From: a bacterium
Lineage (GTDB): Bacteria; Verrucomicrobiota; Verrucomicrobiia; Verrucomicrobiales; Akkermansiaceae
Assembly (NCBI GenBank): GCA_018222765.1
Contig: JAAEZT010000011.1
Location: forward strand, 1-64,000
Length of the DNA stretch: 64,000 nt
Reading direction: 5' to 3'
The notes beneath the pieces are model-generated. The model ran no database searches. It had not been told where the DNA came from and saw only the letters and a list, made by a program, of their open reading frames with translations. This document shows, one piece after another, positions 56,301 to 64,000 of this stretch. Position numbers and translations under genes: made by a program. The number at the start of each line of letters is the position of its first letter. The stretch's first letter is position 1.

Positions 56301-59300
56301 GGAACCGGCGAATCGCTGCCGCAGGCTGATAGAAGAGAGCCCGATATCGGATTAGGCCCGAATACCCCGGATGACCGGTATTCACCATGGGTAGGGACTC
56401 CACCGACAAACCTCCGACTTTTGCGGAAAGAAATCTGCAAGATCCTTTGGCTGATCCCAGCTCCATCGCCTCGGCCCACTCGGAAGGCAACGCTCTTCCT
56501 TCCGGAGCTGGAATGGCAATACCACCACGGTAGGTGGGAAACGAACTCACCATGGGAGTTCCATCCCATTGCTCAACATCGGAATCTACGGGGTAACGAT
56601 ACCTCGTCGTCCAGCTCGTTCCATTCATCGAAGTCTGAAGCACAAAGTGAGTAAGAGCCCGGCCGCCTTCTCCTTCAGAGAGAGACATCTTGTCCAGAGA
56701 AACATTGTCATTCAAATCAACCCCGAAGATCCTAAGCTCTTCTTTGTCCCCCACTTTGCCCAGCCAGCCCGGATAGTTCTGCGAACTGATCGTCATGTTG
56801 GGATCGCGACCAGGCGCACTCTCAGAGGCAAAGGCCAGAGCCTGGGCTCCGCTGGTGGGAACGATGGCCTGAAACTCTCCGGTGAACGGCCCTGTCTCTC
56901 TGAGAGCAAGGCGTCGAATCTCATCACCACTGGACGCCACCAACGTCACAAAAACTTCATCGATTCCCGGAGTCTTACTCTGATCCGAGTCGGTCAAGCG
57001 TAGGTAAACCGGATTCCCCGGCCGAACCGACCTGGTTCCCAAAGCAGTCTGAGCCGTGGACAAACCGAGTTCTTCAATGGCGAGAAGCCGCTCACCCTCA
57101 CGTGGAGGAAAAGCACCTGCGGTCAGATCGAGACTGGCATCAGAAGCCACGCTGATCACCACGGTAGGATCATCTGGCAGATCATCCATCTTGGCACGGA
57201 AGCGCTTTGAATATCCAAAGCGAATTTCGTCTTCACCCAGGATTTGGAGCGTCTTGTCACCCGGAACCGGCGGCCCCAATGAGGTGGGAACTTCGGCCCG
57301 GAATTTCTCCTTATTGTCTCCAAGCTGATAAAGCATGACCCGCTCCCGATCTCCGGACTTGGCCCAAATTTCCACTTCAATATCCGCACCCACTCCTGAA
57401 ACCCGCAGCGTCGGGTCACGAAGATTAATCTTCACGGCCTCTCCTGGCACAATGACCGTGTTCTCTTGCGAGGGTCCAAGTTCAATTTCACTCGCCTCTA
57501 CCAGCTTGCGCATCTCGTTGTGAATCTTGCCTCGAAGGATCAAGGCATCAGGATGTTTGGAATCGCGAAGCAGGACCGCTTCAATTTCATCCAATCCCTC
57601 TTTGTAGTTTTCCTGATCCATGAAGACCTCGGCCCGGGCATAACGAACCTTGTTTCGGAAAGAGACATTTTTGATCCGTAACAATTTATCGAGCTCCGTC
57701 ATCGCTGCGCCAAAGTTCTTGGATGCCCGGTCAACTTTCACCGAACCCAAAGCCGCTCTCAGCCCCATCTCAGAACCTTGATATTCCTCGGCGTCGGCGA
57801 CACGTCGGTAGTAGGCACGGGAGGTCGGAAGCGCACCTTTCAGAAAGGCAAGATCAGCATAAGCAATCTTAAGCTCCGCCTCTTGTTCCAGACTGAATGT
57901 TCCCTCGGCCTGGCGCGACCAAATCGTCAACTCTTTGACAAGAGCCTCCCCCTCGTCAGTGCGGTTCATACGGGTATTTCGACTCAGCAACCAAAATCCG
58001 TAATCAACCGAAAGCTCGCGCAGGATTGGCTGGAGTTGATCTGCGTTCTTGAGATAGAGATCCCAGGCGGAGTCGAGGTTTCCTTGCACGAACTCGGCGT
58101 TCGACTTGTAAATTGGATAAGCTGGATCGGTCTCATCGACCGGAATTTCGACCGCTCCAATCGCCAAAGCCGCCGGACCGCTCACACCATTGACTCGGGC
58201 CGCAATTTTCGGAATCTCCGAGTCCTGCTTCTTAAACAGTATCCGACCAACCGGACCACGGAGGGCGGCTCGACAAAAGGATGAAGCTACCGAAGGAGAA
58301 TTTCCTTTGAGCATGGCCTCGGAAAGAGTCGACAGAACCGCCGCACCTTGTGACCTCGGATGATCCGGACTCGCAGCCGCCTGCCACAAGCCGGCAGCGT
58401 ATGGTTCAAGCGGCTCCCATTTCTTACTCTCCGTTGCGTCATTCGCGATCCGGACAACAAGTGGCTCATAACCCTGTCGGTCTGGATAGTTGCCAATCGG
58501 TGCGTTTTCTTTGAACAAGGAAAGCACCAGGCTCCGGGTCGCTGTGGACCACTCAGGCAGGGCGGCGACCTGACTCAGACCGACGACCGTGGTCGTAGCT
58601 GGCGCCTTGGACGCACGCTCCACTGCGGCCTTGAATGCCGCTTCCACCTGAGCGGGAGTGGCCTCTTTCGGTAAGGCGAGCAACTCGCGGCTAAGGTGTC
58701 GCGAGTCGGCAGCCGCCAGGGCTGGCGTCATCGCGATCTCTCCAAAATGGTGTTGATCCGCCGCTGCCCGATGGTAGGCCGGGTCGAGCTTCGCGTAGGC
58801 GGGCGACTTTGCGATCACCTTCATCAAGTCCCGCATCTTCTCATCGCGGACATCGATGCTGTGCAGCCACATCCCAAAGACCGTTTCGGAAAAAATGCCA
58901 GCTTTGGCTTGAGCTTCCACCGTCCGGGTCAAATGCGTGAGCAATTCCGCGCCACTTTCCCGCGTTTCCTTCTGATGGTAGCGGAAGTGATTGTCATAGA
59001 CTTCTGCCTGCCAAAAAATAGAGCCACTCTTTCCAAATCGACAGTTTGGTAAAATTCGGCGGAGCAGGAAATCCCGCCCACCTTGCAGATTAACAGTCAT
59101 GGATTTGAGCATCGTGACCTTGTCCGGATCGGGCGCATTAGTGAAGAGCTCACTCCAGAGTGGCAACGAACCAACAATGCGCGGAGAAGCGCCGAGGAGA
59201 TCCCCCTGCAGAACTTTGAAAGCAGCGAGGCGATCTTTGCTCGAGGCTTCTTTACTGGTCTGCTTTTTCAACTTTTGAAATAGGGTATCAAGTTTCTCAT

Positions 59301-60657
59301 ACTTCTTGATCGGCACATCGTGCTCAACATCACGCTCGAACATGCCGCTGTGCCAGAGACCATGTGTAAGCGCCTTAACTTCGGTAAAGCGCCACATCTC
59401 CGACTTCATCATGTCATCAGTGACCGCACTGTATTTGCGTTCCGGCTTGGCCCATGCCCGCACCATAGCCGCCTGGGCATGCGGGTTACGGGCGAGATGC
59501 GGAGCAATCGCCTTTGCCATTTCAGGCGTCAAAGTCTTATCAAATAACGGAACATCCGGAGCGGATAAATCATTGAAAACTGCCGGAATTTTGGTCACCA
59601 ATATTCGCAACTCTTCTTTACTAAAGAGATACTCAGCGAGTTTACGATTTTTGGAATCCGGAAACTGCTGACTTAGCACATCACGCGCCTTTTCGGCCGA
59701 TAAACCAGCCAGAGCCCGCAGCACTGGAGCAGCCTTCTCCTCACGCCGCGGATTGACGAAGGTTGCAAACACCCCCGAATCACCAGCTCTAAAAAACATC
59801 CATCCCTTGGCAACTGCTATCGAGCCTTCATAAGGAAGAATCCGCACAAGTGAATCAGCTGCTCTCAAAGCGGGATCCATGAGTTCATCGGCGATCTTTT
59901 CTTTGGCTCCCACCTTTTCGGCCATCACCGCAGCCAGCGGCACAATCACCTTAACCCAAGCAATCCGGGCCCTGTCCTGGGCGGTCGTTCTTTTGGCAGC
60001 AGCGAGACGATCGAGAGCCGCAAACAAAGTCTCCCCGCTATGGCGAAAGGTTTCCAATTCACGAATCAACTTCGCGCGAGTATTCGTAAATGGTTCCAGC
60101 GAATCATTGCTATTATAAATGGCGGCCAAACGATTCGCGATAGCAGCTAGGTCAGATCGATCTTCCGCCTGAGCGAGAAACCAAGCGTCAAACTGCTTCG
60201 TGCGACCGAATCCCCGCAAGCGGTCACCATCTTCCTTCATGAAAAGATAGGCCGCTTCGCTGTCGCCAAGATAATTAACCAGAAGTCGATAAACCGCCGG
60301 CGCCGCCTCTCCAGCCAAACGCCCGTCGACCTGCGGGTTCTTTAAAAGCTTTCGGTAGAAACTGACAGCCGATGACCAATCCCCCGCCCGCTCGGCAGAT
60401 TGGCCGGCATGGAAAAGCAGTTGTTGAGAGGACGACGGATGCGCAGCCAACCACGATTTCACCGCCGCGAAAGCTCGTGCCGAACGATGTTCCTTAATTC
60501 CAGATTGCAGGATTTGGGAGACCGCACCCTCAGTCTGAGTGGTGGCGTTTTTGAAGCCCGCAATTTGATCATCCAGAGGTGAGGCTGAAAGGCCCATCGA
60601 CCCCATGAACAATACCCCAAGGGCTACCATGCGTGACCTAAGAGAAGATCGACTCAT
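53302..60657 (-). CDS. Giant envelope protein with ET-x-x-S-G-x-F beta repeats and C-terminal TPR domain
   Basis: A 2451-aa exported protein. The start at 60657 is supported by GGAG 8 nt upstream and an adjacent signal peptide (M-S-R-S-S-L-R-S-R-M-V-A-L-G-V-L-F, cleavage near G-L-S-A-S). A longer start at 60708 overlaps the upstream stop (ATGA) and cannot be excluded. Residues about 30-1100 are alpha-helical and solenoid-like. Residues about 1100-2100 are beta-rich and contain at least three motifs of the form E-T-x-x-x-[ST]-G-x-F near 1250, 1720 and 2052. Residues about 2130-2451 are TPR repeats of the BamD/YbgF kind (V-K-L-A-Y-K-Y-P-D-D-E). The C-terminal two fifths are paralogous to the gene upstream. 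The protein probably spans much of the periplasm; role unknown. Confidence 0.8.
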   Translation of the reverse strand: MSRSSLRSRMVALGVLFMGSMGLSASPLDDQIAGFKNATTQTEGAVSQILQSGIKEHRSARAFAAVKSWLAAHPSSSQQLLFHAGQSAERAGDWSSAVSFYRKLLKNPQVDGRLAGEAAPAVYRLLVNYLGDSEAAYLFMKEDGDRLRGFGRTKQFDAWFLAQAEDRSDLAAIANRLAAIYNSNDSLEPFTNTRAKLIRELETFRHSGETLFAALDRLAAAKRTTAQDRARIAWVKVIVPLAAVMAEKVGAKEKIADELMDPALRAADSLVRILPYEGSIAVAKGWMFFRAGDSGVFATFVNPRREEKAAPVLRALAGLSAEKARDVLSQQFPDSKNRKLAEYLFSKEELRILVTKIPAVFNDLSAPDVPLFDKTLTPEMAKAIAPHLARNPHAQAAMVRAWAKPERKYSAVTDDMMKSEMWRFTEVKALTHGLWHSGMFERDVEHDVPIKKYEKLDTLFQKLKKQTSKEASSKDRLAAFKVLQGDLLGASPRIVGSLPLWSELFTNAPDPDKVTMLKSMTVNLQGGRDFLLRRILPNCRFGKSGSIFWQAEVYDNHFRYHQKETRESGAELLTHLTRTVEAQAKAGIFSETVFGMWLHSIDVRDEKMRDLMKVIAKSPAYAKLDPAYHRAAADQHHFGEIAMTPALAAADSRHLSRELLALPKEATPAQVEAAFKAAVERASKAPATTTVVGLSQVAALPEWSTATRSLVLSLFKENAPIGNYPDRQGYEPLVVRIANDATESKKWEPLEPYAAGLWQAAASPDHPRSQGAAVLSTLSEAMLKGNSPSVASSFCRAALRGPVGRILFKKQDSEIPKIAARVNGVSGPAALAIGAVEIPVDETDPAYPIYKSNAEFVQGNLDSAWDLYLKNADQLQPILRELSVDYGFWLLSRNTRMNRTDEGEALVKELTIWSRQAEGTFSLEQEAELKIAYADLAFLKGALPTSRAYYRRVADAEEYQGSEMGLRAALGSVKVDRASKNFGAAMTELDKLLRIKNVSFRNKVRYARAEVFMDQENYKEGLDEIEAVLLRDSKHPDALILRGKIHNEMRKLVEASEIELGPSQENTVIVPGEAVKINLRDPTLRVSGVGADIEVEIWAKSGDRERVMLYQLGDNKEKFRAEVPTSLGPPVPGDKTLQILGEDEIRFGYSKRFRAKMDDLPDDPTVVISVASDASLDLTAGAFPPREGERLLAIEELGLSTAQTALGTRSVRPGNPVYLRLTDSDQSKTPGIDEVFVTLVASSGDEIRRLALRETGPFTGEFQAIVPTSGAQALAFASESAPGRDPNMTISSQNYPGWLGKVGDKEELRIFGVDLNDNVSLDKMSLSEGEGGRALTHFVLQTSMNGTSWTTRYRYPVDSDVEQWDGTPMVSSFPTYRGGIAIPAPEGRALPSEWAEAMELGSAKGSCRFLSAKVGGLSVESLPMVNTGHPGYSGLIRYRALFYQPAAAIRRFQLSGYPAKDEKGNVNTIFLIDGEPADEDAEDPMTIERELAPGLHEIQIWRHEGRNELLKRKPVLLCDEAGKDELVACPDSMFDPESFPEAVQKLIPQPAEVSKSDKGYDFSFGNQTQARLVRLVIAGFEGVAPGIGKLTLSDREGAALLPVRQDFKSLRENTELEVLPGDQITARYEDPVTATPRRTRHEKRLTVAYNNAEVTASFLNYETTEEGRVLVLEPIRRFRFDDAVAIVIDDPDMDASPERDVIEFKVTTQSGGKATIKALETEDHSGRFLGRVFPVEGDPGRASEIQMSKGGSLTATYRDEENLDPGIPTDRSVTISHAAYQAPSISAYTIASKTLEVPVVEESNAVKTSGKRLAPEIVLPRRRLDYSHVGNADSAKEPLQGVVGASLRFDVVVPHLALAGSSEIRAYVQTEAGRESAEGALKSPFDVGVPGTMKLTGVLKGVELVEPSGYEVGESPRPPSNEPPLEEGRFSFSVPLVLGDQPTRSFANKAAESLPRSSIPEGLIVKSGDIVHLGYPYKDVDDSVKWKTTTFRVGSHGFLDVMDGNYNSALTSSFVGEKIYVRVLDRGLDTGPARDITKVTLTSSSGAETAYELNETEPHSGVFKGVFALSYADEKLPSELPPVALNGFPVRYGDDVTISYRTDDGEQSSQVNVNKGADGLVEPFSKRFTGDSMAVQTSFTLAECFFELAKKHREMEQESLARREMSQAQKLLAEAVATHRDDELRAHAEYLLGNLAQEYADLSKNDEAKLPMYQDALSRFSKIPADYPDTEFASKAQFKTALVYEKMGEIDNAVEEYVKLAYKYPDDELIPEVMSRLGGYFQKKGIALKKQGDPLREKEDAESKAEVLRLDDLSYPEFLNAAMVFGKLEERFPDDKLAGLAGLRAAQNYMRALQYEKAIAGFEKVYGNEKYDDRSVRSQAMYWCGLSYERSVEPEMMEAYQLYRRITFDFPDSKWAKYARGRLADPAFARIIEIEKQERERLIEALKESRK

Positions 60658-60704
60658 TCGTTTATCTCCGAAGTCGTTGAATTGATGAATATCTCTGTCT
60701 TTCT

Positions 60705-63700
60705 TCATTCCTGCTCCAATCGCTCAAGCTCCAGTTCACTTTCCAACCTCAACAAACTTCCTTGTGAAAGTTCACCCCGTGCATATGCCGCCCATTCGCT
60801 CTCCGGGAAATCATAAGTCAGGCGCTTATAGATCGAGTAAGCAGCCATTTGTTCGTTTTGATCCTGATAACACTTGCCCGACCAATACATCGCCTGCGAC
60901 CTAATCGTCTTCCCATCGTAACCTTCCTCATTGATCACCATCGAGAAAGCGCCGATTGCCTCAGGCAACTTATCAGCCCGCATATAGGCCTGTCCCGCCC
61001 GAAGTCCGGCAGCACCAGCCATCGCATGATCGGGAAAACGCTCCTGCATTCGGGAAAAGATCTGGGCCGTCTTAAGATACTCACGGGACGCCATTTTCTT
61101 CAGAGCCTCTCCTTTGAATGAGGCATCCTTGTCATCCTCCTGCTCAAGAAGAGGCTTGGACTCGGCCTCATACTGCGCAGCCTTCTTTAGGAAATGACTC
61201 CCCAGCCTCGCCATCGAAGTGGCGAGATATTCGGAATCGGGATACTTGTAGGCGAGCTTCACATATTCCTGTGCGGCGATTTCAGGCTCCTTCAATTTTT
61301 CATAAATCGTCGCGATCCTGAACTGCGCCCTTGAGGCATGCAAGGTCTCGGGATAACTCCCGGTCACGGTCATGAACCGTGACAGGGCCGCTCGATATCG
61401 ATCTTCCTTCAATTCCCCGGCCTCGGTGGTGTCAGCCTCTTCCAGGGTGAGATTCCCCAGAAGATATTCAGCATGAGCACGGGTATCCGGGTCACGGAAA
61501 TCCTCCATCGCATTGGCCAATAATTGCTTTGCCTGTTCATACTCGCGTGCCGCCAACTCGGTTTCGCCCAAGCGACGATGACGCTTTGCAATTTCGAGGT
61601 AGGCTTCCGCCAACGAAAACTGGGTACGCATCGCAACTTCGGGATCTTCATACTGTTTGGAAAAAGGCTGAATGGTTCCATCCGCTCCCTTGCTGATTGA
61701 AACCGTAGCAATCGGCGTCTTCACACCATTCGAATCAGTGTAACGGGCCGCCACCATATCTCCGTAGGCCACAGGCAGGCCTTGCCGCGCCATATTGTAA
61801 TCTTCGGGCAGACTCCCTGGAGTCTTGTCGTAGCTCAGAAGATAGCCGCCTGTAAAAACTCCGCTGTGTGGGGCGGTCTCACGCAGATCAATCCTCCCCT
61901 TTGCTCCGGACTTCGCCTGCAATAACACCGAGACGAGGTCGCTTCCGTCGGTCAAATCAGCCCCCAAATCACGCACCTGAAGATGAAGGGTTTCCCCAGC
62001 ATAAGCGGTGGTGACTCTTTCCTCAAAATCCTCGTCCAACACCTCAAAAATCGGATGAGTGGTCACTTTTGCGGAAGCGGTCATCCATTTCTTGTTCCCT
62101 TCGCGATCCTGATACTGAGCACCAAAATAGACCTTTTCCCCGGGCTTCACGACCAGTCCGCCACCAAGCTGTTCAAGGATGCGAGCGGCACTGCGTGAGG
62201 TCTCGATCTGCTTACGCAATTCGCTTCGCTCATCATCACTGAGAACGCCCCGCGCCGGAAGAACATCTGCCACAAGCGGCACCGAGAATCGAAAACGGTC
62301 ATCCGCTTCCGAATTCGAAACACTCCATTCGACTCCTCCACCCCGATAGTTGCGGCTCCGCCAATCCTGCAGCTCGCGCCACTGGTTGCCGGTCCATCTT
62401 GACGAAAGAACACCATTTAAGGAAACTGTTCCCGGCACCTGAATATCGAATTCATCATTAGGCCCCTTACCGGCAGCCCTCCGGCCCGCTTCGCTTTGGG
62501 CATACATTGTCACAGTCGAGGAACTCCTCATGGCCAACTGGGAAGCGCAAAGTTCAAGATACGCCATTTGTCCATGGATGAGCGATATCCCTTCATCAGA
62601 CACCGTCTCCGATGAGGTCAAAACACTCTTAACCAACCAATAGTTTCGGCCTCTTTTGAGCGATTCATCGCGTGCCATAAATTCGGCCTTCGAATTTCCT
62701 ACCAAGAGTTCCGGTGTCTGGAACCCGGCATGGACTACTTTTCCCTGACGTTCGATTGGAACTCCCGGCCGGTTGTTTTCTGCATCCAGGTAGACCGCAA
62801 GCAATCGCCCACCTTCTGCGACCTGAATCTGGTCATCACCTGAAGCATTTCCCTCCACAGGAACAATGGTCGCCTGAAAGACTCCCGTAGACGGTCCGGT
62901 CTCGGTAGCAACCAGTTTCTTTGTCCCACCGGTTTCGCTTTGAACACTCACCTGGACGGTATCGGCTTCCACCGTGGAATCCATGTCGGCATCTTGAACA
63001 GCAATACTCAATGGCTCATCGTAGGAGAAGCGAAGTAGCTTCTCATAAAAAGGCCGCTCTTCACCATGACGCCCACTCCAACGCGGCTCCATGTCAGCAA
63101 ACTCAACCCGCGCATCGGTAAATGCGACATCTAGAAAACGCTCCTGCTTTTCCTTACTCTCGGTCACGAACCGATCATCGACGTAGCGCACGGAAATTTT
63201 ATCGCTCGTTAAAATCTCCAGAACCTCATTCTTCCCCAGTTGGGCAAAGTCCTCCGCCACCGGCAATATCTTTTCACCTTCGGGCCCGTTGAGAGCAATA
63301 CGATTAACAACGGGCACCGGACCTTCTTGTTCCAGGAACACCAATCTCAGCAAACGAGCCCGTGATCCCGGAGCAAAACTGACCTTAAATTCTTTTCCAT
63401 CTTCATCGGAAACAATTTTTGCTGGTGAGTTGCGATGGTTGAGGACACCGGATGGAAAGGACTCAGGATTAAAAAACTGATCGGGGCAATCAACAAGCCC
63501 TTCGGAGTCATCGAGATTGGCCAACAATTTGACATTACGACCAAAGCCGATGGTGCAATCCCATCCCGTGGCCCAAATCTCAAGACGATGCAGACCGGCT
63601 CGCAAGTTGATCTGACCTTCCAATCGATCCAGTGCCTCTTGGTTAGTAATGGGGCGCCCATCGACGGCCAGAAGAAACTGGGGCGGATGAGCAACCGAGG

Positions 63701-64000
63701 GGTGCGTCTTCTCGGGCACCTGAAACTGACCAAGATTCAATTTGAATCGACGGATCACATTGGTGGGTTCATAAAAATAAGCGCGGAACCGATAGATTAC
63801 ATGGGAGTTGTGATGCCTGCCTTGGCGCAGCCACTTTACCTTCCCGGGGATCTCTGCTGACATCGCCTCCGAGGGACCCGCGACGTTTCCGGTCGCCACA
63901 GCCTGAAATTGCTGAGTAATCCAGCCGAACTCCATGTGCTCGGTCAACTCATTGAGATCGTAGACCGAGCGATCATTGCGAGTGTGATGATGGTCGGTGT
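60705..64000 (-). CDS. Paralogous giant beta-repeat/TPR envelope protein, 5' end beyond the window
   Basis: The reading frame is open to the window edge with no start needed inside, so the N-terminus lies to the right; at least 1098 residues are seen. A possible TTG start at 63947 is not used, since coding sequence continues upstream (D-R-S-V-Y-D-L-N-E). The visible part has a PA14-like or similar beta module (A-G-L-H-R-L-E-I-W), two E-T-x-x-[HS]-[ST]-G-V-F repeats (near nt 62890 and 61870) and a C-terminal TPR region with V-K-L-A-Y-K-Y-P-D-S-E. It parallels the last 1100 residues of the next gene in order and motif, so the two arose by duplication. Its stop overlaps the possible upstream start of that gene by 4 bp. 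Confidence 0.8.
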   Translation of the reverse strand, partial: TDHHHTRNDRSVYDLNELTEHMEFGWITQQFQAVATGNVAGPSEAMSAEIPGKVKWLRQGRHHNSHVIYRFRAYFYEPTNVIRRFKLNLGQFQVPEKTHPSVAHPPQFLLAVDGRPITNQEALDRLEGQINLRAGLHRLEIWATGWDCTIGFGRNVKLLANLDDSEGLVDCPDQFFNPESFPSGVLNHRNSPAKIVSDEDGKEFKVSFAPGSRARLLRLVFLEQEGPVPVVNRIALNGPEGEKILPVAEDFAQLGKNEVLEILTSDKISVRYVDDRFVTESKEKQERFLDVAFTDARVEFADMEPRWSGRHGEERPFYEKLLRFSYDEPLSIAVQDADMDSTVEADTVQVSVQSETGGTKKLVATETGPSTGVFQATIVPVEGNASGDDQIQVAEGGRLLAVYLDAENNRPGVPIERQGKVVHAGFQTPELLVGNSKAEFMARDESLKRGRNYWLVKSVLTSSETVSDEGISLIHGQMAYLELCASQLAMRSSSTVTMYAQSEAGRRAAGKGPNDEFDIQVPGTVSLNGVLSSRWTGNQWRELQDWRSRNYRGGGVEWSVSNSEADDRFRFSVPLVADVLPARGVLSDDERSELRKQIETSRSAARILEQLGGGLVVKPGEKVYFGAQYQDREGNKKWMTASAKVTTHPIFEVLDEDFEERVTTAYAGETLHLQVRDLGADLTDGSDLVSVLLQAKSGAKGRIDLRETAPHSGVFTGGYLLSYDKTPGSLPEDYNMARQGLPVAYGDMVAARYTDSNGVKTPIATVSISKGADGTIQPFSKQYEDPEVAMRTQFSLAEAYLEIAKRHRRLGETELAAREYEQAKQLLANAMEDFRDPDTRAHAEYLLGNLTLEEADTTEAGELKEDRYRAALSRFMTVTGSYPETLHASRAQFRIATIYEKLKEPEIAAQEYVKLAYKYPDSEYLATSMARLGSHFLKKAAQYEAESKPLLEQEDDKDASFKGEALKKMASREYLKTAQIFSRMQERFPDHAMAGAAGLRAGQAYMRADKLPEAIGAFSMVINEEGYDGKTIRSQAMYWSGKCYQDQNEQMAAYSIYKRLTYDFPESEWAAYARGELSQGSLLRLESELELERLEQE

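Noticed and set aside
63945-63947. TTG as start codon of the 1080-residue frame
   Set aside because: The frame stays open to the window edge and the upstream residues look coding, so the gene is simply truncated by the window.

Overview
The window looks like a chromosomal segment of a Verrucomicrobiota bacterium, probably of the Verrucomicrobiales. No 16S gene is present, so the lineage is inferred from gene content. The indicators are a DUF1549/DUF1553 cytochrome-like protein followed by a Tat-exported DUF1501 protein, a Minf_1886-family protein, a DUF6288 protein, a CotH/lamin-tail surface protein, a secreted sulfatase, and a primary sigma factor with a long lysine/alanine-rich N-terminus. 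Genes are densely packed, often with 4-bp start/stop overlaps, and many lack an obvious Shine-Dalgarno sequence. I saw no rRNA, tRNA, CRISPR array, insertion sequence or prophage.

Layout. 0.2-6.4 kb: a 2053-aa secreted CotH/lamin-tail protein. 6.6-8.7 kb: DUF5069 protein and class I fumarase, then the remains of a small frameshifted secreted-protein gene. 9.0-14.5 kb: NfeD-type membrane protease, divergent from dnaG and rpoD. 14.6-20.1 kb: Minf_1886 protein, UbiA prenyltransferase, O-acetylhomoserine sulfhydrylase, LON-domain protein, a secreted protein and argG. 20.4-26.4 kb: RND efflux pump, two small membrane-anchored proteins, gatC and gatA. 26.4-29.3 kb (minus): purM-purF. 29.4-33.9 kb: DUF3108 protein, DUF1549/1553 protein, DUF1501 protein. 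34-35.6 kb (minus): rpoA-rplQ. 35.8-37.4 kb: AP2-like small protein and photolyase. 37.4-39.4 kb (minus): an HtrA-like protease and a paralogue-like partner that has lost its catalytic residues. 39.6-41.3 kb (minus): a zinc-ribbon TPM-domain protein and a lipoprotein-like partner. 41.5-44.0 kb: rpsP, SRAP protein, sulfatase.

The most striking region is 44.1-64.0 kb, one minus-strand operon that enters from beyond the right edge. In transcription order it encodes two paralogous giant envelope proteins (the first cut by the window edge; beta-rich repeats with an ET-x-x-(H/T)-(S/T)-G-x-F motif and a C-terminal TPR domain), a 117-aa protein, ExbB, two ExbD proteins, a TonB-like single-span protein without a TonB C-terminal domain, a multi-span protein with a TonB-like S-x-x-x-H membrane segment and a DUF4159 domain, another membrane protein, and a DUF6288 PDZ/HEAT protein. 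I infer a proton-motive-force-driven envelope machine in which unusual energy transducers replace classical TonB. Its job is unknown and I know of no description of it.

The remaining genes are mainly housekeeping (replication primase, primary sigma and RNA polymerase alpha, ribosomal proteins L17 and S16, purine and arginine synthesis, sulfur assimilation, Glu-tRNA amidotransferase, fumarase) mixed with envelope and secreted degradative functions typical of the phylum.
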